DNA of 21,004 nt from Clostridium sp. K4410.MGS-306 (GTDB taxonomy: Bacteria; Cyanobacteriota; Vampirovibrionia; Gastranaerophilales; Gastranaerophilaceae). The stretch is from NCBI GenBank assembly GCA_000980375.1, contig LARD01000008.1, forward strand, positions 1 to 21,004. The letters are read 5' to 3'. The position numbers were made by a program, and so were the translations under genes. The notes under the pieces were generated by a model that saw nothing but the letters and a program-made list of their open reading frames with translations, did no database searches and was not told the DNA's origin. Positions 6,514 through 15,250 of the stretch are shown piece after piece; position 1 is the first letter of the stretch; each line of letters opens with the position of its first letter.

Positions 6514-7086
6514 ATGGGGAATGAAAATAAAGAAAACGAAAATATTGAAGAATTAGTTTGCGAAAATAATCCATTTGCTGATTCATCAAATAAAGAAACT
6601 GAAGAAAAAACAGAAGAAGCAAAAGTCTGTGAAGATGCTATATCTTCTTTAAAAGACGAAATTGATAAAATAAATAATCAATATATTCGTCTGGCTGCTG
6701 ATTTTGATAATTATAGAAAAAGACAAATGCAAGAACGCGAATCATTGTTAAAATACGGTGCAGAAGAAACGTTGAAGAAAATGATTGAGGCTCTTGATAA
6801 TATTGACCGTGCTAAAAAATCAGTTGAAAATATCGATGATGTTAATACTGTAAAAGAAAGCTATGAACTTGTTTTCAAACAGATTTATGACGTATTGGCC
6901 AAACTGGGATTGGAAGTAATTGAGACAAAAGACAAGGAATTCGACCCCAACTGGCATGAGGCAGTTATGCAGACTCCGACAGCAGAATATCCGGAAAATA
7001 CTATAATTGCTGAATTGCAAAAAGGTTATAAACTCGGTGATAAAGTTTTAAGACCGTCGCTTGTTAATGTTGCAGTTAGTGAATAG
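6514..7086 (+). CDS. grpE: Nucleotide exchange factor GrpE
   Basis: GrpE releases ADP from the chaperone DnaK in the cytoplasm. The 190-residue protein has the family layout. A disordered acidic N-terminus (about 1-40, very rich in Glu and Asn) comes first, then a long dimerising coiled coil ([26 protein letters not shown], about 46-72). The C-terminal beta-rich head ([23 protein letters not shown] to [10 protein letters not shown], about 130-188) binds DnaK. The ribosome site is weak (AAAGGGC). dnaJ follows at once, its ATG lying 8 bases after the grpE stop, so the two are co-transcribed. dnaK is not between them, unlike the common hrcA-grpE-dnaK-dnaJ order. Confidence 0.95.
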   Translation: MGNENKENENIEELVCENNPFADSSNKETEEKTEEAKVCEDAISSLKDEIDKINNQYIRLAADFDNYRKRQMQERESLLKYGAEETLKKMIEALDNIDRAKKSVENIDDVNTVKESYELVFKQIYDVLAKLGLEVIETKDKEFDPNWHEAVMQTPTAEYPENTIIAELQKGYKLGDKVLRPSLVNVAVSE

Positions 7087-7094
7087 TGGGGATT

Positions 7095-8222
7095 ATGGCA
7101 AATTATTATGAGATACTGGGTGTAAGCAAAGAAGCTACACAAGCCGAAATAAAAAGTGCATTCAGAAAAAAAGCAAGAGAATTGCATCCGGATGTAAACA
7201 AAGCTCCGGATGCCGAAGAAAAATTTAAAGAACTGGGCAAAGCATATGAGACTCTCTCAAATGAAGAGAAGCGTTCTTTATACGATCGTTACGGAGAAGA
7301 AGGTCTCTCAAATGCCGGGTTTGACTCTACAGGACCGTTTGATTTTGGCTTTGGCAATATAAACGACATATTTGAGTCTTTCTTTGGCGGTATGGGTGGT
7401 TTTTCCTCTTCTTCATCCGTTGACCCTACAGCTCCCCAAAGAGGCCATGATCTGAGGCTTGATATAGAATTAGAGTTTGAAGAAGCAGCTTTTGGTGTTG
7501 AAAAAGAAATTAAAATAGACCATCTTGAAATGTGTAAAGACTGCTACGGTACGGGAGCAGAACCCGGCACTAAGCCTTCAGTTTGTCCTGATTGTAACGG
7601 CAAAGGCAGAGTTGCCCATGTTACGCGCACTATTCTTGGCAGTATACAGCAGGTTACTGTTTGCCCAAAATGCGGCGGAACAGGTCAGGTAATCGGTTCT
7701 CCTTGTAAAAAATGCCAGGGAGAAGGCAGATTAGAAGTAGAAAAAGCTATCAAGGTAAAAATACCTGCAGGTGTGGACAATAATGCAAAAATACGCGTTG
7801 CAAAAGAAGGTGATGCCGGCAAAAACGGCGGTTCAAGCGGAGATTTGTACATAGTAATGCATGTAAAGCCTCACAAAGAATTTAAACGTGACGGGTTTAA
7901 TGTCTATTCCGAACTTTATATCAGCCTTCCTCAAGCGGTGCTTGGTGATAATGTAATTGTTAATACTATCCATGGTGAAAAAGAACTGGTTGTTCCATCA
8001 GGTATAGAGTATGGTAAAATATTAACAATAAAAAATGCAGGCATACCTTTTCTCGGTCATCCTGAAAAAAGAGGCGACCATCTTGTATTGATCAAGTACA
8101 AAGCTCCAAAATCACTAAATGAAGAGGAAAGACGCCTTTACAAAAAGCTTTTTGAATTATCTGAAAATAAAAAACCTAATGAAAAACTGATAGACAAATT
8201 TAAAAGCGCAATTCACAGCTAA
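7095..8222 (+). CDS. dnaJ: Chaperone protein DnaJ
   Basis: DnaJ delivers unfolded proteins to DnaK and stimulates its ATPase. All domains are present. The J domain (about 3-67) has HPD at 31-33. It is followed by a Gly/Phe-rich and serine linker (about 74-110). Four zinc repeats of CxxCxGxG type start at C147, C164, C190 and C204. The C-terminal substrate-binding domains end near residue 350. I chose ATG 7095 ([10 protein letters not shown], 375 residues) because the family starts there. A GTG at 7086 overlapping the grpE stop is in frame but adds only three residues. It follows grpE and is followed after 15 bp by a secreted beta-propeller gene, which may be read through from the same promoter. 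Confidence 0.97.
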   Translation: MANYYEILGVSKEATQAEIKSAFRKKARELHPDVNKAPDAEEKFKELGKAYETLSNEEKRSLYDRYGEEGLSNAGFDSTGPFDFGFGNINDIFESFFGGMGGFSSSSSVDPTAPQRGHDLRLDIELEFEEAAFGVEKEIKIDHLEMCKDCYGTGAEPGTKPSVCPDCNGKGRVAHVTRTILGSIQQVTVCPKCGGTGQVIGSPCKKCQGEGRLEVEKAIKVKIPAGVDNNAKIRVAKEGDAGKNGGSSGDLYIVMHVKPHKEFKRDGFNVYSELYISLPQAVLGDNVIVNTIHGEKELVVPSGIEYGKILTIKNAGIPFLGHPEKRGDHLVLIKYKAPKSLNEEERRLYKKLFELSENKKPNEKLIDKFKSAIHS

Positions 8223-8237
8223 CAACAACAGGAAGAT

Positions 8238-9680
8238 ATGATGAAGATAAATATAAAAACTATAACAGCATTCTTATTAGTATATTTTTTAACTGCAATG
8301 TCTTCATATGCAACAAAGCTTCCCGCTTATATATTGCAAACTATTAAAACAGATTTGCCAAAAGCCGATATCCGATTTGACGGTTTGGTGACACTTCCTG
8401 ACGGTACTGTATACCTTCCGGTTTTGCCCTCAAATCCTAAAAGAAATCCCTCAGGCAAGGTAGTAAGCACTTATCCTGCTAATAAAAAACTTTCTCAATT
8501 GCCTGATGTTGTGCTGTTTGATTCAAACTTTGCACTTTTGAAAGTCATTAAAACAAAAGATGGAAAATTAACTGTTACTGATACAAAAAATATTCCGTTC
8601 ATAGTAAAAACAGGTTTATTCCCACAGGATATGCTTGTGCCTCCAGGGCTAATAATACCTGAAGATATGCAGATTATGATGGGTGATTTAAAAATTGCAC
8701 TTCAAAATTTTTCTGTAAACGAGATTTTCAAAGGTTCTGCAGAAATCAAACAAGCAAAAGAAGATACAAAAATTATTCCTGTTCCTTATATGGCAGGCAA
8801 AACACTTCTTGTCACAACTCTCGATTCCAAGCTTATTAACGTAATTCCCACGGATTCTACAGTACCAAAATTCACGTTGAAGCTTGATAATCTGCCAAAG
8901 TTTGTGCAGCCTGTATGCGATGATAAATACATTCTTGTTGCAGCAGCAGGTAAAACCTATATTGATGTTGCTGATGTTGCACAGGAGGTACTGGCAAAAA
9001 AAATTGATTTATCTTTTCAACCTACTGAAATTATCCTGAACAAAGACAAGGATAAGGCTTTTGTTGCTGTTGGTGATGATCAATCTGTTTTTCTTATAGA
9101 TTTAAAAACAATGGCCTTGCAAGAAAAAATTAAGATTAAAGGTTATCCTAAAAATATTGCACTCAGTGACGACAATAAATACCTTGTTTATATGGACAAA
9201 AATACCGGTGACATATACACCCTCGCGCTTGACGGTACATATTTAAACAAGTATGTGTATAATGCATCTAATGTTTCAAAAATTGCAATGAAAGGGAACT
9301 GTATTTACCTTTTATCAAGGACTGAAAATGAATTGCAGGTTATAGACACAGAAATTAAGGATATAATTTACAAACAGCCGCTGGCACAAAAACCTGTCGA
9401 TATGCAGCTCATTGACAATAAACTTTATATTTTATGTGCTTCAAATGAATTGGATGTATTCAGGCTCGATGATTATGTGTTGGAAAATCAGGTCAGATTC
9501 CCTGCTCAAGGCTTTTCTAAAAAACTTGTGCATGTGCCAAACACCAATATTCTTCTTATAACAAATGTTTCAGATAAAAGATACTTTGTATACGATTATG
9601 AAAAAAATATTATTTTGCAAACAGTGAAAACATCCGTATTCATAAATGATCTACAACTATTGAATAAAAGGTTAAAATAA
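8238..9680 (+). CDS. Secreted beta-propeller (YVTN/WD40-like) protein
   Basis: A 480-residue exported protein. An N-terminal signal peptide (about 1-25, hydrophobic core AFLLVYFLTAMSS, cut after SYA) starts it. The second half carries repeated short strands of YVTN or NHL-type beta-propeller style: KAFVAVGDDQSVFLIDLKTM, then KYLVYMDKNTGDIYTLAL, NCIYLLSRTENELQVIDTE, and KLYILCASNELDVFRLD (about 270-430). The first part (about 26-200) is not recognised. Such propellers usually bind partners or cell-wall components; no catalytic motif is visible. Two ATGs lie in tandem (8238 and 8241), and the AGGA at 8230-8233 fits the second slightly better. It follows dnaJ by 15 bp and is separated from the methyltransferase gene by one base, so it belongs to that transcript. 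Confidence 0.8.
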   Translation: MMKINIKTITAFLLVYFLTAMSSYATKLPAYILQTIKTDLPKADIRFDGLVTLPDGTVYLPVLPSNPKRNPSGKVVSTYPANKKLSQLPDVVLFDSNFALLKVIKTKDGKLTVTDTKNIPFIVKTGLFPQDMLVPPGLIIPEDMQIMMGDLKIALQNFSVNEIFKGSAEIKQAKEDTKIIPVPYMAGKTLLVTTLDSKLINVIPTDSTVPKFTLKLDNLPKFVQPVCDDKYILVAAAGKTYIDVADVAQEVLAKKIDLSFQPTEIILNKDKDKAFVAVGDDQSVFLIDLKTMALQEKIKIKGYPKNIALSDDNKYLVYMDKNTGDIYTLALDGTYLNKYVYNASNVSKIAMKGNCIYLLSRTENELQVIDTEIKDIIYKQPLAQKPVDMQLIDNKLYILCASNELDVFRLDDYVLENQVRFPAQGFSKKLVHVPNTNILLITNVSDKRYFVYDYEKNIILQTVKTSVFINDLQLLNKRLK

Positions 9681-9681
9681 A

Positions 9682-10245
9682 ATGGATGCAGTTGCGCTAA
9701 AAATTTCAGAAGAGTTGGAGCTTACTCAACACGAATTTTGGAATATATCACATCAAACAGCCGAATTTATAAGCATGCTGATAAAAATATCAGCGCCTAA
9801 AAATGTGCTTGAGATTGGTACATCAAACGGATATTCTGCACTTTGGATTGCGGATGCTCTTAAAAGTGCGGGTAATAACGGACATTTAACAACTATTGAG
9901 TTTTATGAAAAAAGACAATCTATAGCAAGAGAAAATATTGAAAAATGCGCCCTGAGCGATTTTGTCACCTTTAAACAGGGCAGGGCTTTGGAAATCCTTG
10001 CTAACTTGGATTTTGTTCCGGATATGGTATTTATTGATGCCAATAAGTCTGAATATATCCAGTACTTTGACCTGTTAAAGGATAAGTTGCCAAAGGGTGG
10101 TATTATTCTGGCAGATAATGTTGTCTCTCACGCTGCTAAGGTTGCTGATTTCCTTGAAGAAATTAAAAATGATACAAGATATCAATCTCAAGTTTTAGAC
10201 CTCCCAGCGGGGCTGCTGATGGCCTTAAAATTGACAGAGAATTAA
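9682..10245 (+). CDS. SAM-dependent O-methyltransferase (caffeoyl-CoA/catechol OMT family)
   Basis: This 187-residue protein matches the bacterial O-methyltransferase family 3 (YrrM-like). The SAM-binding motif is VLEIGTSNGYSALWIA (about 42-57). An acidic residue follows strand 2 (TIEFYEKRQ). The metal and substrate site segment is MVFIDANKSEYIQYFD, and the late motif GGIILADNV carries the Asp-Asn pair expected of metal-dependent members. Some members of this family modify tRNA hydroxyuridine (TrmR) and others small catechol-like substrates; the sequence alone does not decide. It starts one base after the propeller gene stop and ends the operon, followed by a terminator shared with clpC. Confidence 0.88.
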   Translation: MDAVALKISEELELTQHEFWNISHQTAEFISMLIKISAPKNVLEIGTSNGYSALWIADALKSAGNNGHLTTIEFYEKRQSIARENIEKCALSDFVTFKQGRALEILANLDFVPDMVFIDANKSEYIQYFDLLKDKLPKGGIILADNVVSHAAKVADFLEEIKNDTRYQSQVLDLPAGLLMALKLTEN

Positions 10246-10271
10246 AATATAATAGTTTTTTAATAGTTAAT

Positions 10272-10306
10272 AAAAAAAGAGACAAATTATGATTTGCCTC
10301 TTTTTT
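10272..10306. terminator. Bidirectional terminator between O-methyltransferase gene and clpC
   Basis: AAAAAAAGAGACAAAT and ATTTGCCTCTTTTTT form a hairpin around TATG. There is one A-C mismatch in the plus-strand RNA and a G-U pair instead in the minus-strand RNA, so folding favours the clpC transcript. T runs are present on both sides. Confidence 0.85.
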
Positions 10307-10324
10307 GTATTTAGCTTTGTTTAA

Positions 10325-12802
10325 CTATTTAGCAGATTCCGCCTCTTCTTTTTTGGCTGATTCTCCAACCTTTTCAAAGACAATCTTTTTATCTTCGAGT
10401 TTGGCAGAAATTACATCGCCTGCTACATATTTTCCGTTAAGTATTTCTTCAGCAAGTGTATCTTCAATTTTCTTTTGAATTACACGTCTTAACGGTCTGG
10501 CACCATAGGCTTCAGAGTATCCTTCATCAGCCAGATAATCCTTAACCTCATCAGAAACCTCAATAGTGAAGTCGTGAGATTGAATACGTTTAACCAAATC
10601 TTTAAACATAAGTTCAACGATTTCTCTGATTTCAGGTTTGCTAAGGTGTGAGAATACAATGATATCATCTATTCTGTTAAGGAATTCAGGTCTGAAAGAT
10701 TTTTTCATTTCTTCCATAACAGTGTCTTTAAGGTGTTCGTATTTATCTTTAGACTCGTCGTTAGAAACAGAGAAGCCCAATTTTGATGTTGTCGTAATCA
10801 TACTTGCACCAACGTTGGAAGTCATAATGATGATTGTGTTTTTGAAGTTGATGTGTCTTCCTTTGGCGTCTGTCAAACGACCGTCGTCAAGGATTTGAAG
10901 CATGATGTTAAATACATCAGGGTGTGCTTTTTCTATTTCGTCAAACAGAATAACAGAATATGGTTTCTTACGGATAGTTTCAGTAAGATGTCCGCCATCA
11001 TCATATCCGACATAACCCGGAGGAGAACCGATAAGCTTAGATGTGGAGTGTTTTTCCATAAATTCTGACATATCAACTCTTATCATGTTGTCTTCAGAAC
11101 CGAATACTGCTTCTGCCAATGCTTTAGCAAGTTCTGTTTTACCAACACCTGTTGGACCTGCAAAGATAAAGCTTCCGATAGGTCTGTTAGGAGCCTTGAG
11201 CCCTACTCTCGCACGTCTGATTGCTTTAGACAGAGAAACTACAGCCTGATCTTGGCCAATTACTCTGTTATGCAGTGTTTCTTCAAGTTTTAACAGTCTT
11301 TCTGATTCTTTTTCCGTAATTTTTGTTGTCGGTATACCCGTCATTGTGCTGACTACTTCTGCTACATGTTCAGGTGTTACAACAGGTTTGTTAGCATCAT
11401 GTGCTTCTTTCCATTGTTGAGACATTTCTCTGATTTTTTCTTTTAAATCAGCTTCTTTATCTCTAAGGTTTGAAGCATGCTCAAACTCTTGATTTCTGAT
11501 AGCATCTTCTTTTTGTTTGATGATACTTTTCAGCTCTTTTTCGATTTCTTTTCCTTCCGGAGGAAGAGAGCTGACATTCAGACGAACCTTTGAGCTGGCT
11601 TCATCAATGATGTCGATAGCCTTGTCTGGAAGGAATCTGTCCGTAATATATTTGTCAGACAAAGAAACCGCTGCAATTATAGCCTCATCAGATATTTTTA
11701 ATCTGTGGTGTTCTTCGTATTTAGATTTTAAACCTCTGATAATTTCAATAGACTCATCAATTGTGGGCTCATCGATTAAAACAGGTTGGAATCTTCTTTC
11801 AAGAGCAGCGTCTTTTTCCACATATTTTCTGTATTCATCAAGTGTTGTTGCACCGATGACCTGTATTTCGCCTCTTGATAATGCCGGTTTCAAGATATTT
11901 GCCGCATCAATAGCGCCTTCTGCAGCACCTGCACCTATAAGAGTGTGCATTTCGTCAATTACGAGGATAACATTTCCAGCCTGTCTGATTTCGTCCATAA
12001 TCTTTTTAAGACGTTCTTCAAACTCACCTCTGTATTTTGTACCTGCAACAAGAAGTCCCATATCAAGCTGGATAATTTTCTTTCCTTCAAGAATATCTGG
12101 AACGTCCGAGTTAACTATTCTGATTGCAAGACCTTCTGCAACAGCTGTTTTACCTACACCCGGTTCACCGATTAAAACAGGGTTGTTTTTAGTTCTTCTT
12201 GCGAGAATTTGAATAACACGTTCAATTTCTTTTTCTCTACCAACAACAGGGTCGAGTCTTTGCTCTTGTGCTGCTAATGTCAAATCCGTACCGAATTCAT
12301 CTAATGACGGTGTTTTTGTTTTTCCGCCAGAAGCTGTACCAGCAGTAGCTGTTTGTGCTGCAGGTTTTGATTCGCCAAGCATTTTAATAATATTGCTTCT
12401 TAATTTATTTAAGTCTACCCCGAGGTTTTCGAGAACTCTTGCTGCTACACCTTCACCTTCTCTTATAAGTCCAAGCAAAAGGTGCTCTGTGCCAATGTAA
12501 TTATGCCCTAGCTGTCTTGCTTCATCCCATGACAATTCAAGGACTCTTTTGGCTCTTGGCGTAAAAGGTATTTCTACCGCAACAAAACCAGAACCTCTAC
12601 CGATAATTTTTTCAACCTCAGCTCTTGCGTCTTTAAGGGTAATTCCCATTGATTTTAATGTTTTTGACGCAACGCCTGTACCTTCGCCGATTAAACCAAG
12701 CAGAACCTGCTCTGTGCCGACAAAGTTATGTCCTAATCTTCTCGCTTCTTCTTGTGCGAGCATGATTACTTTTATCGCTTTTTCTGTAAAACGTTCAAAC
12801 AT
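10325..12802 (-). CDS. clpC: ATP-dependent Clp protease ATPase subunit ClpC
   Basis: ClpC is an AAA+ unfoldase that feeds proteins to ClpP. The 825-residue protein has two N-terminal Clp repeats (about 4-65 and 80-145) and a first ATPase domain with Walker A GEPGVGKT (212-219) and Walker [14 protein letters not shown] middle domain (about 422-460, [21 protein letters not shown]) separates ClpC from ClpA and ClpB. The second ATPase domain has Walker A GPTGVGKT (549-556), and a ClpB-type C-terminal domain ([23 protein letters not shown]) follows. In Firmicutes and cyanobacteria the middle domain serves adaptor proteins such as MecA. AGGAG stands before the ATG. The gene is monocistronic, ending at a shared terminator. 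Confidence 0.98.
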   Translation of the reverse strand: MFERFTEKAIKVIMLAQEEARRLGHNFVGTEQVLLGLIGEGTGVASKTLKSMGITLKDARAEVEKIIGRGSGFVAVEIPFTPRAKRVLELSWDEARQLGHNYIGTEHLLLGLIREGEGVAARVLENLGVDLNKLRSNIIKMLGESKPAAQTATAGTASGGKTKTPSLDEFGTDLTLAAQEQRLDPVVGREKEIERVIQILARRTKNNPVLIGEPGVGKTAVAEGLAIRIVNSDVPDILEGKKIIQLDMGLLVAGTKYRGEFEERLKKIMDEIRQAGNVILVIDEMHTLIGAGAAEGAIDAANILKPALSRGEIQVIGATTLDEYRKYVEKDAALERRFQPVLIDEPTIDESIEIIRGLKSKYEEHHRLKISDEAIIAAVSLSDKYITDRFLPDKAIDIIDEASSKVRLNVSSLPPEGKEIEKELKSIIKQKEDAIRNQEFEHASNLRDKEADLKEKIREMSQQWKEAHDANKPVVTPEHVAEVVSTMTGIPTTKITEKESERLLKLEETLHNRVIGQDQAVVSLSKAIRRARVGLKAPNRPIGSFIFAGPTGVGKTELAKALAEAVFGSEDNMIRVDMSEFMEKHSTSKLIGSPPGYVGYDDGGHLTETIRKKPYSVILFDEIEKAHPDVFNIMLQILDDGRLTDAKGRHINFKNTIIIMTSNVGASMITTTSKLGFSVSNDESKDKYEHLKDTVMEEMKKSFRPEFLNRIDDIIVFSHLSKPEIREIVELMFKDLVKRIQSHDFTIEVSDEVKDYLADEGYSEAYGARPLRRVIQKKIEDTLAEEILNGKYVAGDVISAKLEDKKIVFEKVGESAKKEEAESAK

Positions 12803-12821
12803 TACTAACTCCTGTCCATAT

Positions 12822-12849
12822 TTTATAGGTAACCCTTTGTATTATTCAA
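12822..12849 (-). promoter_or_regulatory. Candidate clpC promoter
   Basis: On the minus strand, TTGAAT (12844-12849) and TATAAA (12822-12827) are 16 nt apart, about 20 bp before the clpC start. An alternative further upstream is TTGAAA-N18-TAAAAT near 12868-12897. Confidence 0.5.
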
Positions 12850-12860
12850 CGGGTTAAACC
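12828..12860. promoter_or_regulatory. Imperfect inverted repeat framing the clpC -35 element
   Basis: GGTAACCC (12828-12835) and GGGTTAAACC (12851-12860) face each other across 15 nt. The second arm has two extra A bases. The TTGAAT element lies between the arms. This could be an operator; it does not match the CtsR heptad repeat. Confidence 0.35.
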
Positions 12861-12897
12861 TGTTTGTCTTTATTTTACCTCACACATGGGCAAAGTT

Positions 12898-13578
12898 TCA
12901 ACTTAAATTTATTGCTTCCAGCAGTTTTTTTGCTGGATAATAGCCGTAACCTTTTTCAATACTTGTTTTCAAGGCTTTTTTAGCTTCTTTTTTGTCATTG
13001 TTGTGAAGATGACACTTTGCAAGCAAGAAGTGCACTTCAGGGTCAACATAGCAGATATCTTTTGCTCTTTTAAGGAACAATTCGGCTAAATCAAAGTACT
13101 CATTATTTACAAAAACTCTGCCGATAAATTTATAGCTTTCCTGATTGTTTTGTGCAAGCAAATGTGCTCCGTTTACAATGTTTTCACAGTAATTTATCAG
13201 TCCTGCATTTAATAACGCATCGAGGTCAACTTCCAAAAAAGCCCTAATTTGAAAAAAAGTAGGTACATTAATCACATAAAGATTAATAAATTCGAGTAAA
13301 GATCGTCCCCACATAACAGGTGGCGAGTCTTCTTTAATATCATGCCATATTTTTTTTGCATTATCAAAATTGCCTTGCAACAGTTCACATCTGCCGTACT
13401 CATAGTATTGGTTTATGCTTTTGTAGATTAGTGATGCTGTTTTATAATCCTTTTCTTGCGCATAAATTTTTGCAAGATAATATTTTTCATAAGAGGTTTG
13501 TCCATTAGCAAGGATTTTTTTCAGGCTGTTATATTCTTTAGTGACATAAAATTTATTTAATAATTCTTTTCTATTCAT
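12898..13578 (-). CDS. TPR-repeat protein downstream of csrA
   Basis: A 226-residue cytoplasmic protein made of helical hairpin repeats of TPR type. Examples are YEKYYLAKIYAQEKDYKTASLIYKSI (about 30-55), then YGRCELLQGNFDNAKKIW, YKFIGRVFVNNEYFDLAELFLKRA and HFLLAKCHLHNNDKKEAKKALKTSIEKG (about 183-210). No signal peptide or membrane segment is visible. It starts one base after the csrA stop, so it is translated with fliW-csrA from the same message and is probably linked to flagellar regulation or assembly. TPR proteins act as binding scaffolds; the partner cannot be read from sequence. Confidence 0.82.
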   Translation of the reverse strand: MNRKELLNKFYVTKEYNSLKKILANGQTSYEKYYLAKIYAQEKDYKTASLIYKSINQYYEYGRCELLQGNFDNAKKIWHDIKEDSPPVMWGRSLLEFINLYVINVPTFFQIRAFLEVDLDALLNAGLINYCENIVNGAHLLAQNNQESYKFIGRVFVNNEYFDLAELFLKRAKDICYVDPEVHFLLAKCHLHNNDKKEAKKALKTSIEKGYGYYPAKKLLEAINLS

Positions 13579-13579
13579 C

Positions 13580-13867
13580 TTAATTTTTAGAAATTTTATT
13601 GGTTAAGCTGTCATATGTAGAACTTGAAAAATTGTTTTTTCGGTCTTTTATCAATTCGTGCAGCTCTTTTACAGATTTTTCTGTTACTTCTTTGCTGCTA
13701 ATATTTGCATTTTTAATTTCTCTGTAGAGCTCTTCTCTGTATACCGTAACATTTTTAGGCGCATTGACACCTATTCTTACTGTATTTTGGTTAGAATCCA
13801 AAACAATAATTTCTATATCATCATTTAATATAATTTTTTCGCCGACTTTTCTGGCAAGAACCAACAT
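13580..13867 (-). CDS. csrA: Carbon storage/translational regulator CsrA
   Basis: CsrA binds GGA motifs near ribosome sites and blocks translation; in FliW-containing bacteria its main target is flagellin mRNA. The beginning MLVLARKVGEKIILNDDIEIIVLD and the segment VRIGVNAPKNVTVYREELYREI are typical, including the conserved RNA-contact region near R44 (TVYREE). At 95 residues it is longer than E. coli CsrA (61) or B. subtilis CsrA (74): a charged tail of about 35 residues follows the core. In Bacillus the C-terminal extension is where FliW binds, so the tail fits the adjacent fliW. AGGAG stands 8 nt before the ATG, next to a CAGGGAT candidate CsrA site, suggesting self-control. Confidence 0.96.
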   Translation of the reverse strand: MLVLARKVGEKIILNDDIEIIVLDSNQNTVRIGVNAPKNVTVYREELYREIKNANISSKEVTEKSVKELHELIKDRKNNFSSSTYDSLTNKISKN

Positions 13868-13875
13868 TGCTATAT

Positions 13876-13887
13876 CTCCTATCCCTG
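13876..13887 (-). promoter_or_regulatory. Candidate CsrA-binding site over the csrA ribosome site
   Basis: On the minus strand, CAGGGAT (13881-13887) matches the core of the published CsrA consensus (CARGGAU). It runs directly into the AGGAG ribosome site (13876-13880), which adds a second GGA. Binding here would cover the csrA ribosome site. Confidence 0.45.
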
Positions 13888-13911
13888 ATTGCTTAATTGT
13901 TATGTTTTGGT

Positions 13912-14349
13912 TTACACAGTCTCTTCTTTAAAAAGAGAATATTTAACAGGATAATTTGAATTTGAAAGTATTATTTGCATACCCTGTTTGTTGGCCGCAT
14001 TAATAATTATAGGCGCCAGCAAGTTTATTGTCGCTTTGCGCGGATTAGATGCCGGAATTGTTACTATATTAAGCGAAATGAGTGATTCAACTGAATTCAA
14101 GCTTATTTTTTCTGCTTTTTCTGTTGGTATTTCAAACTGATATTCTATATCGAAAAAAGCAGGTGATGTAACAGGAAATGCCAATGCAGGGTCTTCTACT
14201 GATTGCAGCCATTTAAATGCTGACTCTTCAGAATGCTCTACAAGTACATACTTTTTTAAGTTGTCATAACCAATAATAGGCTCTACAAAATCAAATACCA
14301 AATTTTCATCGATATTGATTTCTCCAAATTTAGTTGTGTTAATATTCAT
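13912..14349 (-). CDS. fliW: Flagellar assembly factor FliW
   Basis: FliW is a small cytoplasmic protein that binds either flagellin or CsrA and so ties flagellin translation to filament assembly. The 145-residue protein has the normal length and key segments: TTKFGEINIDENLVFDFVEPIIGYDNLKKYVLV near the N-terminus, FKWLQSVEDPALAFPVTSP in the middle (about 46-64), and NLLAPIIINAANKQGMQIIL near the end. The start agrees with the family; GAGG stands unusually close to it, only 2 nt away. csrA follows 44 bp downstream on the same strand, the classic fliW-csrA order. Confidence 0.97.
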   Translation of the reverse strand: MNINTTKFGEINIDENLVFDFVEPIIGYDNLKKYVLVEHSEESAFKWLQSVEDPALAFPVTSPAFFDIEYQFEIPTEKAEKISLNSVESLISLNIVTIPASNPRKATINLLAPIIINAANKQGMQIILSNSNYPVKYSLFKEETV

Positions 14350-14384
14350 TTCCTCTACACCCGTGTCTGTTAAATTATTTTTAA

Positions 14385-15134
14385 TTAATATGTCGGTGCC
14401 ATTTGTGACATCATCATTGTTTGAATAAGCTCAGGAGACATTTTTTGTACACCATTTGGATTCATTAACAACATAGGAAGCATATTCATCCCGTTATTAG
14501 TTTGTGTGTTATTTCCAAGGAGCATGTTCATTTCCATCATTTCAGGATTTGCATAGTTTGCATTCATTCCTGCCATAGGATTTATTCCCAATTTGGCAAG
14601 AGTTTTTACTGCTTGTGCTATTTCGTCATTAGTCGGCATTTCTGATTTTTTGTTAGGGCCGAGCTCTTCATTGATATTCTCTTTGATTCTGTCCAATTTC
14701 TTTTTGTTAACTTCTGATTGTACGGATTTGTCATAAAATTTATTGGATTTTATAAATTTATCGAGTTCGCTGTTTGTTTGACCGTATTTTGCGCAATCTT
14801 CAGGATTTTGCAAGCAAGCAATTCCTCTTTGTGCATATTTAACCAAAGTAGGGTTGCTATTCAACATCTCAACTTTTTCAAACGCTTCTGTAGCTTGCTC
14901 TGTTTTTCCAAGCTGCATGTAAGCAAGACCTTTATAGTAGTGTGCATAAATATTAGACGGGTTCTTTTTAATAATATCTTCTGACATTTGGGCACAGCCA
15001 GTGTAATTTTGTGCCTTATATTTGCCAACAAGTGTTCTTATAACAGAATCCGGAACGTTATCTGCCATACAGGCTGTTTGTGCCGCCATCAAACCTAATA
15101 TTGTCAATCCTAAAACAAATTTTTTCAAATTCAT
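14385..15134 (-). CDS. Exported TPR protein with methionine-rich tail
   Basis: A 249-residue protein with a signal peptide (about 1-24, core FVLGLTILGLMAAQTA, cut after ACMA). The cysteine is not in a proper lipobox. TPR-type repeats follow at about 30-95 (VGKYKAQNYTGCAQMSEDIIKKN, YAHYYKGLAYMQLGKTEQATEAFEKV). After a charged stretch (about 120-160) the last 70 residues are rich in Met and Asn, with EMMEMNMLL, MNMLPMLLMN and TMMMSQM. The Met-rich tail is unusual and could bind metal or hydrophobic partners. It lies 35 bp upstream of fliW on the same strand, and no terminator separates them, so it may share the flagellar-regulation transcript. Confidence 0.82.
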   Translation of the reverse strand: MNLKKFVLGLTILGLMAAQTACMADNVPDSVIRTLVGKYKAQNYTGCAQMSEDIIKKNPSNIYAHYYKGLAYMQLGKTEQATEAFEKVEMLNSNPTLVKYAQRGIACLQNPEDCAKYGQTNSELDKFIKSNKFYDKSVQSEVNKKKLDRIKENINEELGPNKKSEMPTNDEIAQAVKTLAKLGINPMAGMNANYANPEMMEMNMLLGNNTQTNNGMNMLPMLLMNPNGVQKMSPELIQTMMMSQMAPTY

Positions 15135-15158
15135 ACCTCTATATCCTTTGTTTCTAAT

Positions 15159-15186
15159 CTTTTAATAATTTTTAAGTATAAGTCAA
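15159..15186 (-). promoter_or_regulatory. Candidate promoter of the TPR-fliW-csrA-TPR operon
   Basis: TTGACT (15181-15186, minus strand) is close to a consensus -35. The -10 candidate 16 nt further, TAAAAG (15159-15164), is weak. Confidence 0.35.
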
Positions 15187-15214
15187 TTAGTTAATTTAAT
15201 TATATAATACTTTT

Positions 15215-15250
15215 TTAAAAAAAGCCTAATGTATTTAGCCTAATTACATT
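15215..15250 (-). terminator. Weak AT-rich terminator at the dacB stop
   Basis: On the minus strand AATGTA-a-TTA and TAA-a-TACATT can pair around GGC, overlapping the dacB stop, and AGGCTTTTTTT follows. The stem is AT-rich, so strength is uncertain. Confidence 0.4.

Noticed and set aside
11517..12212. Long plus-strand frame of 231 codons inside clpC
   Set aside because: It is antisense to the conserved ClpC ATPase region; the composition follows from ClpC codons.
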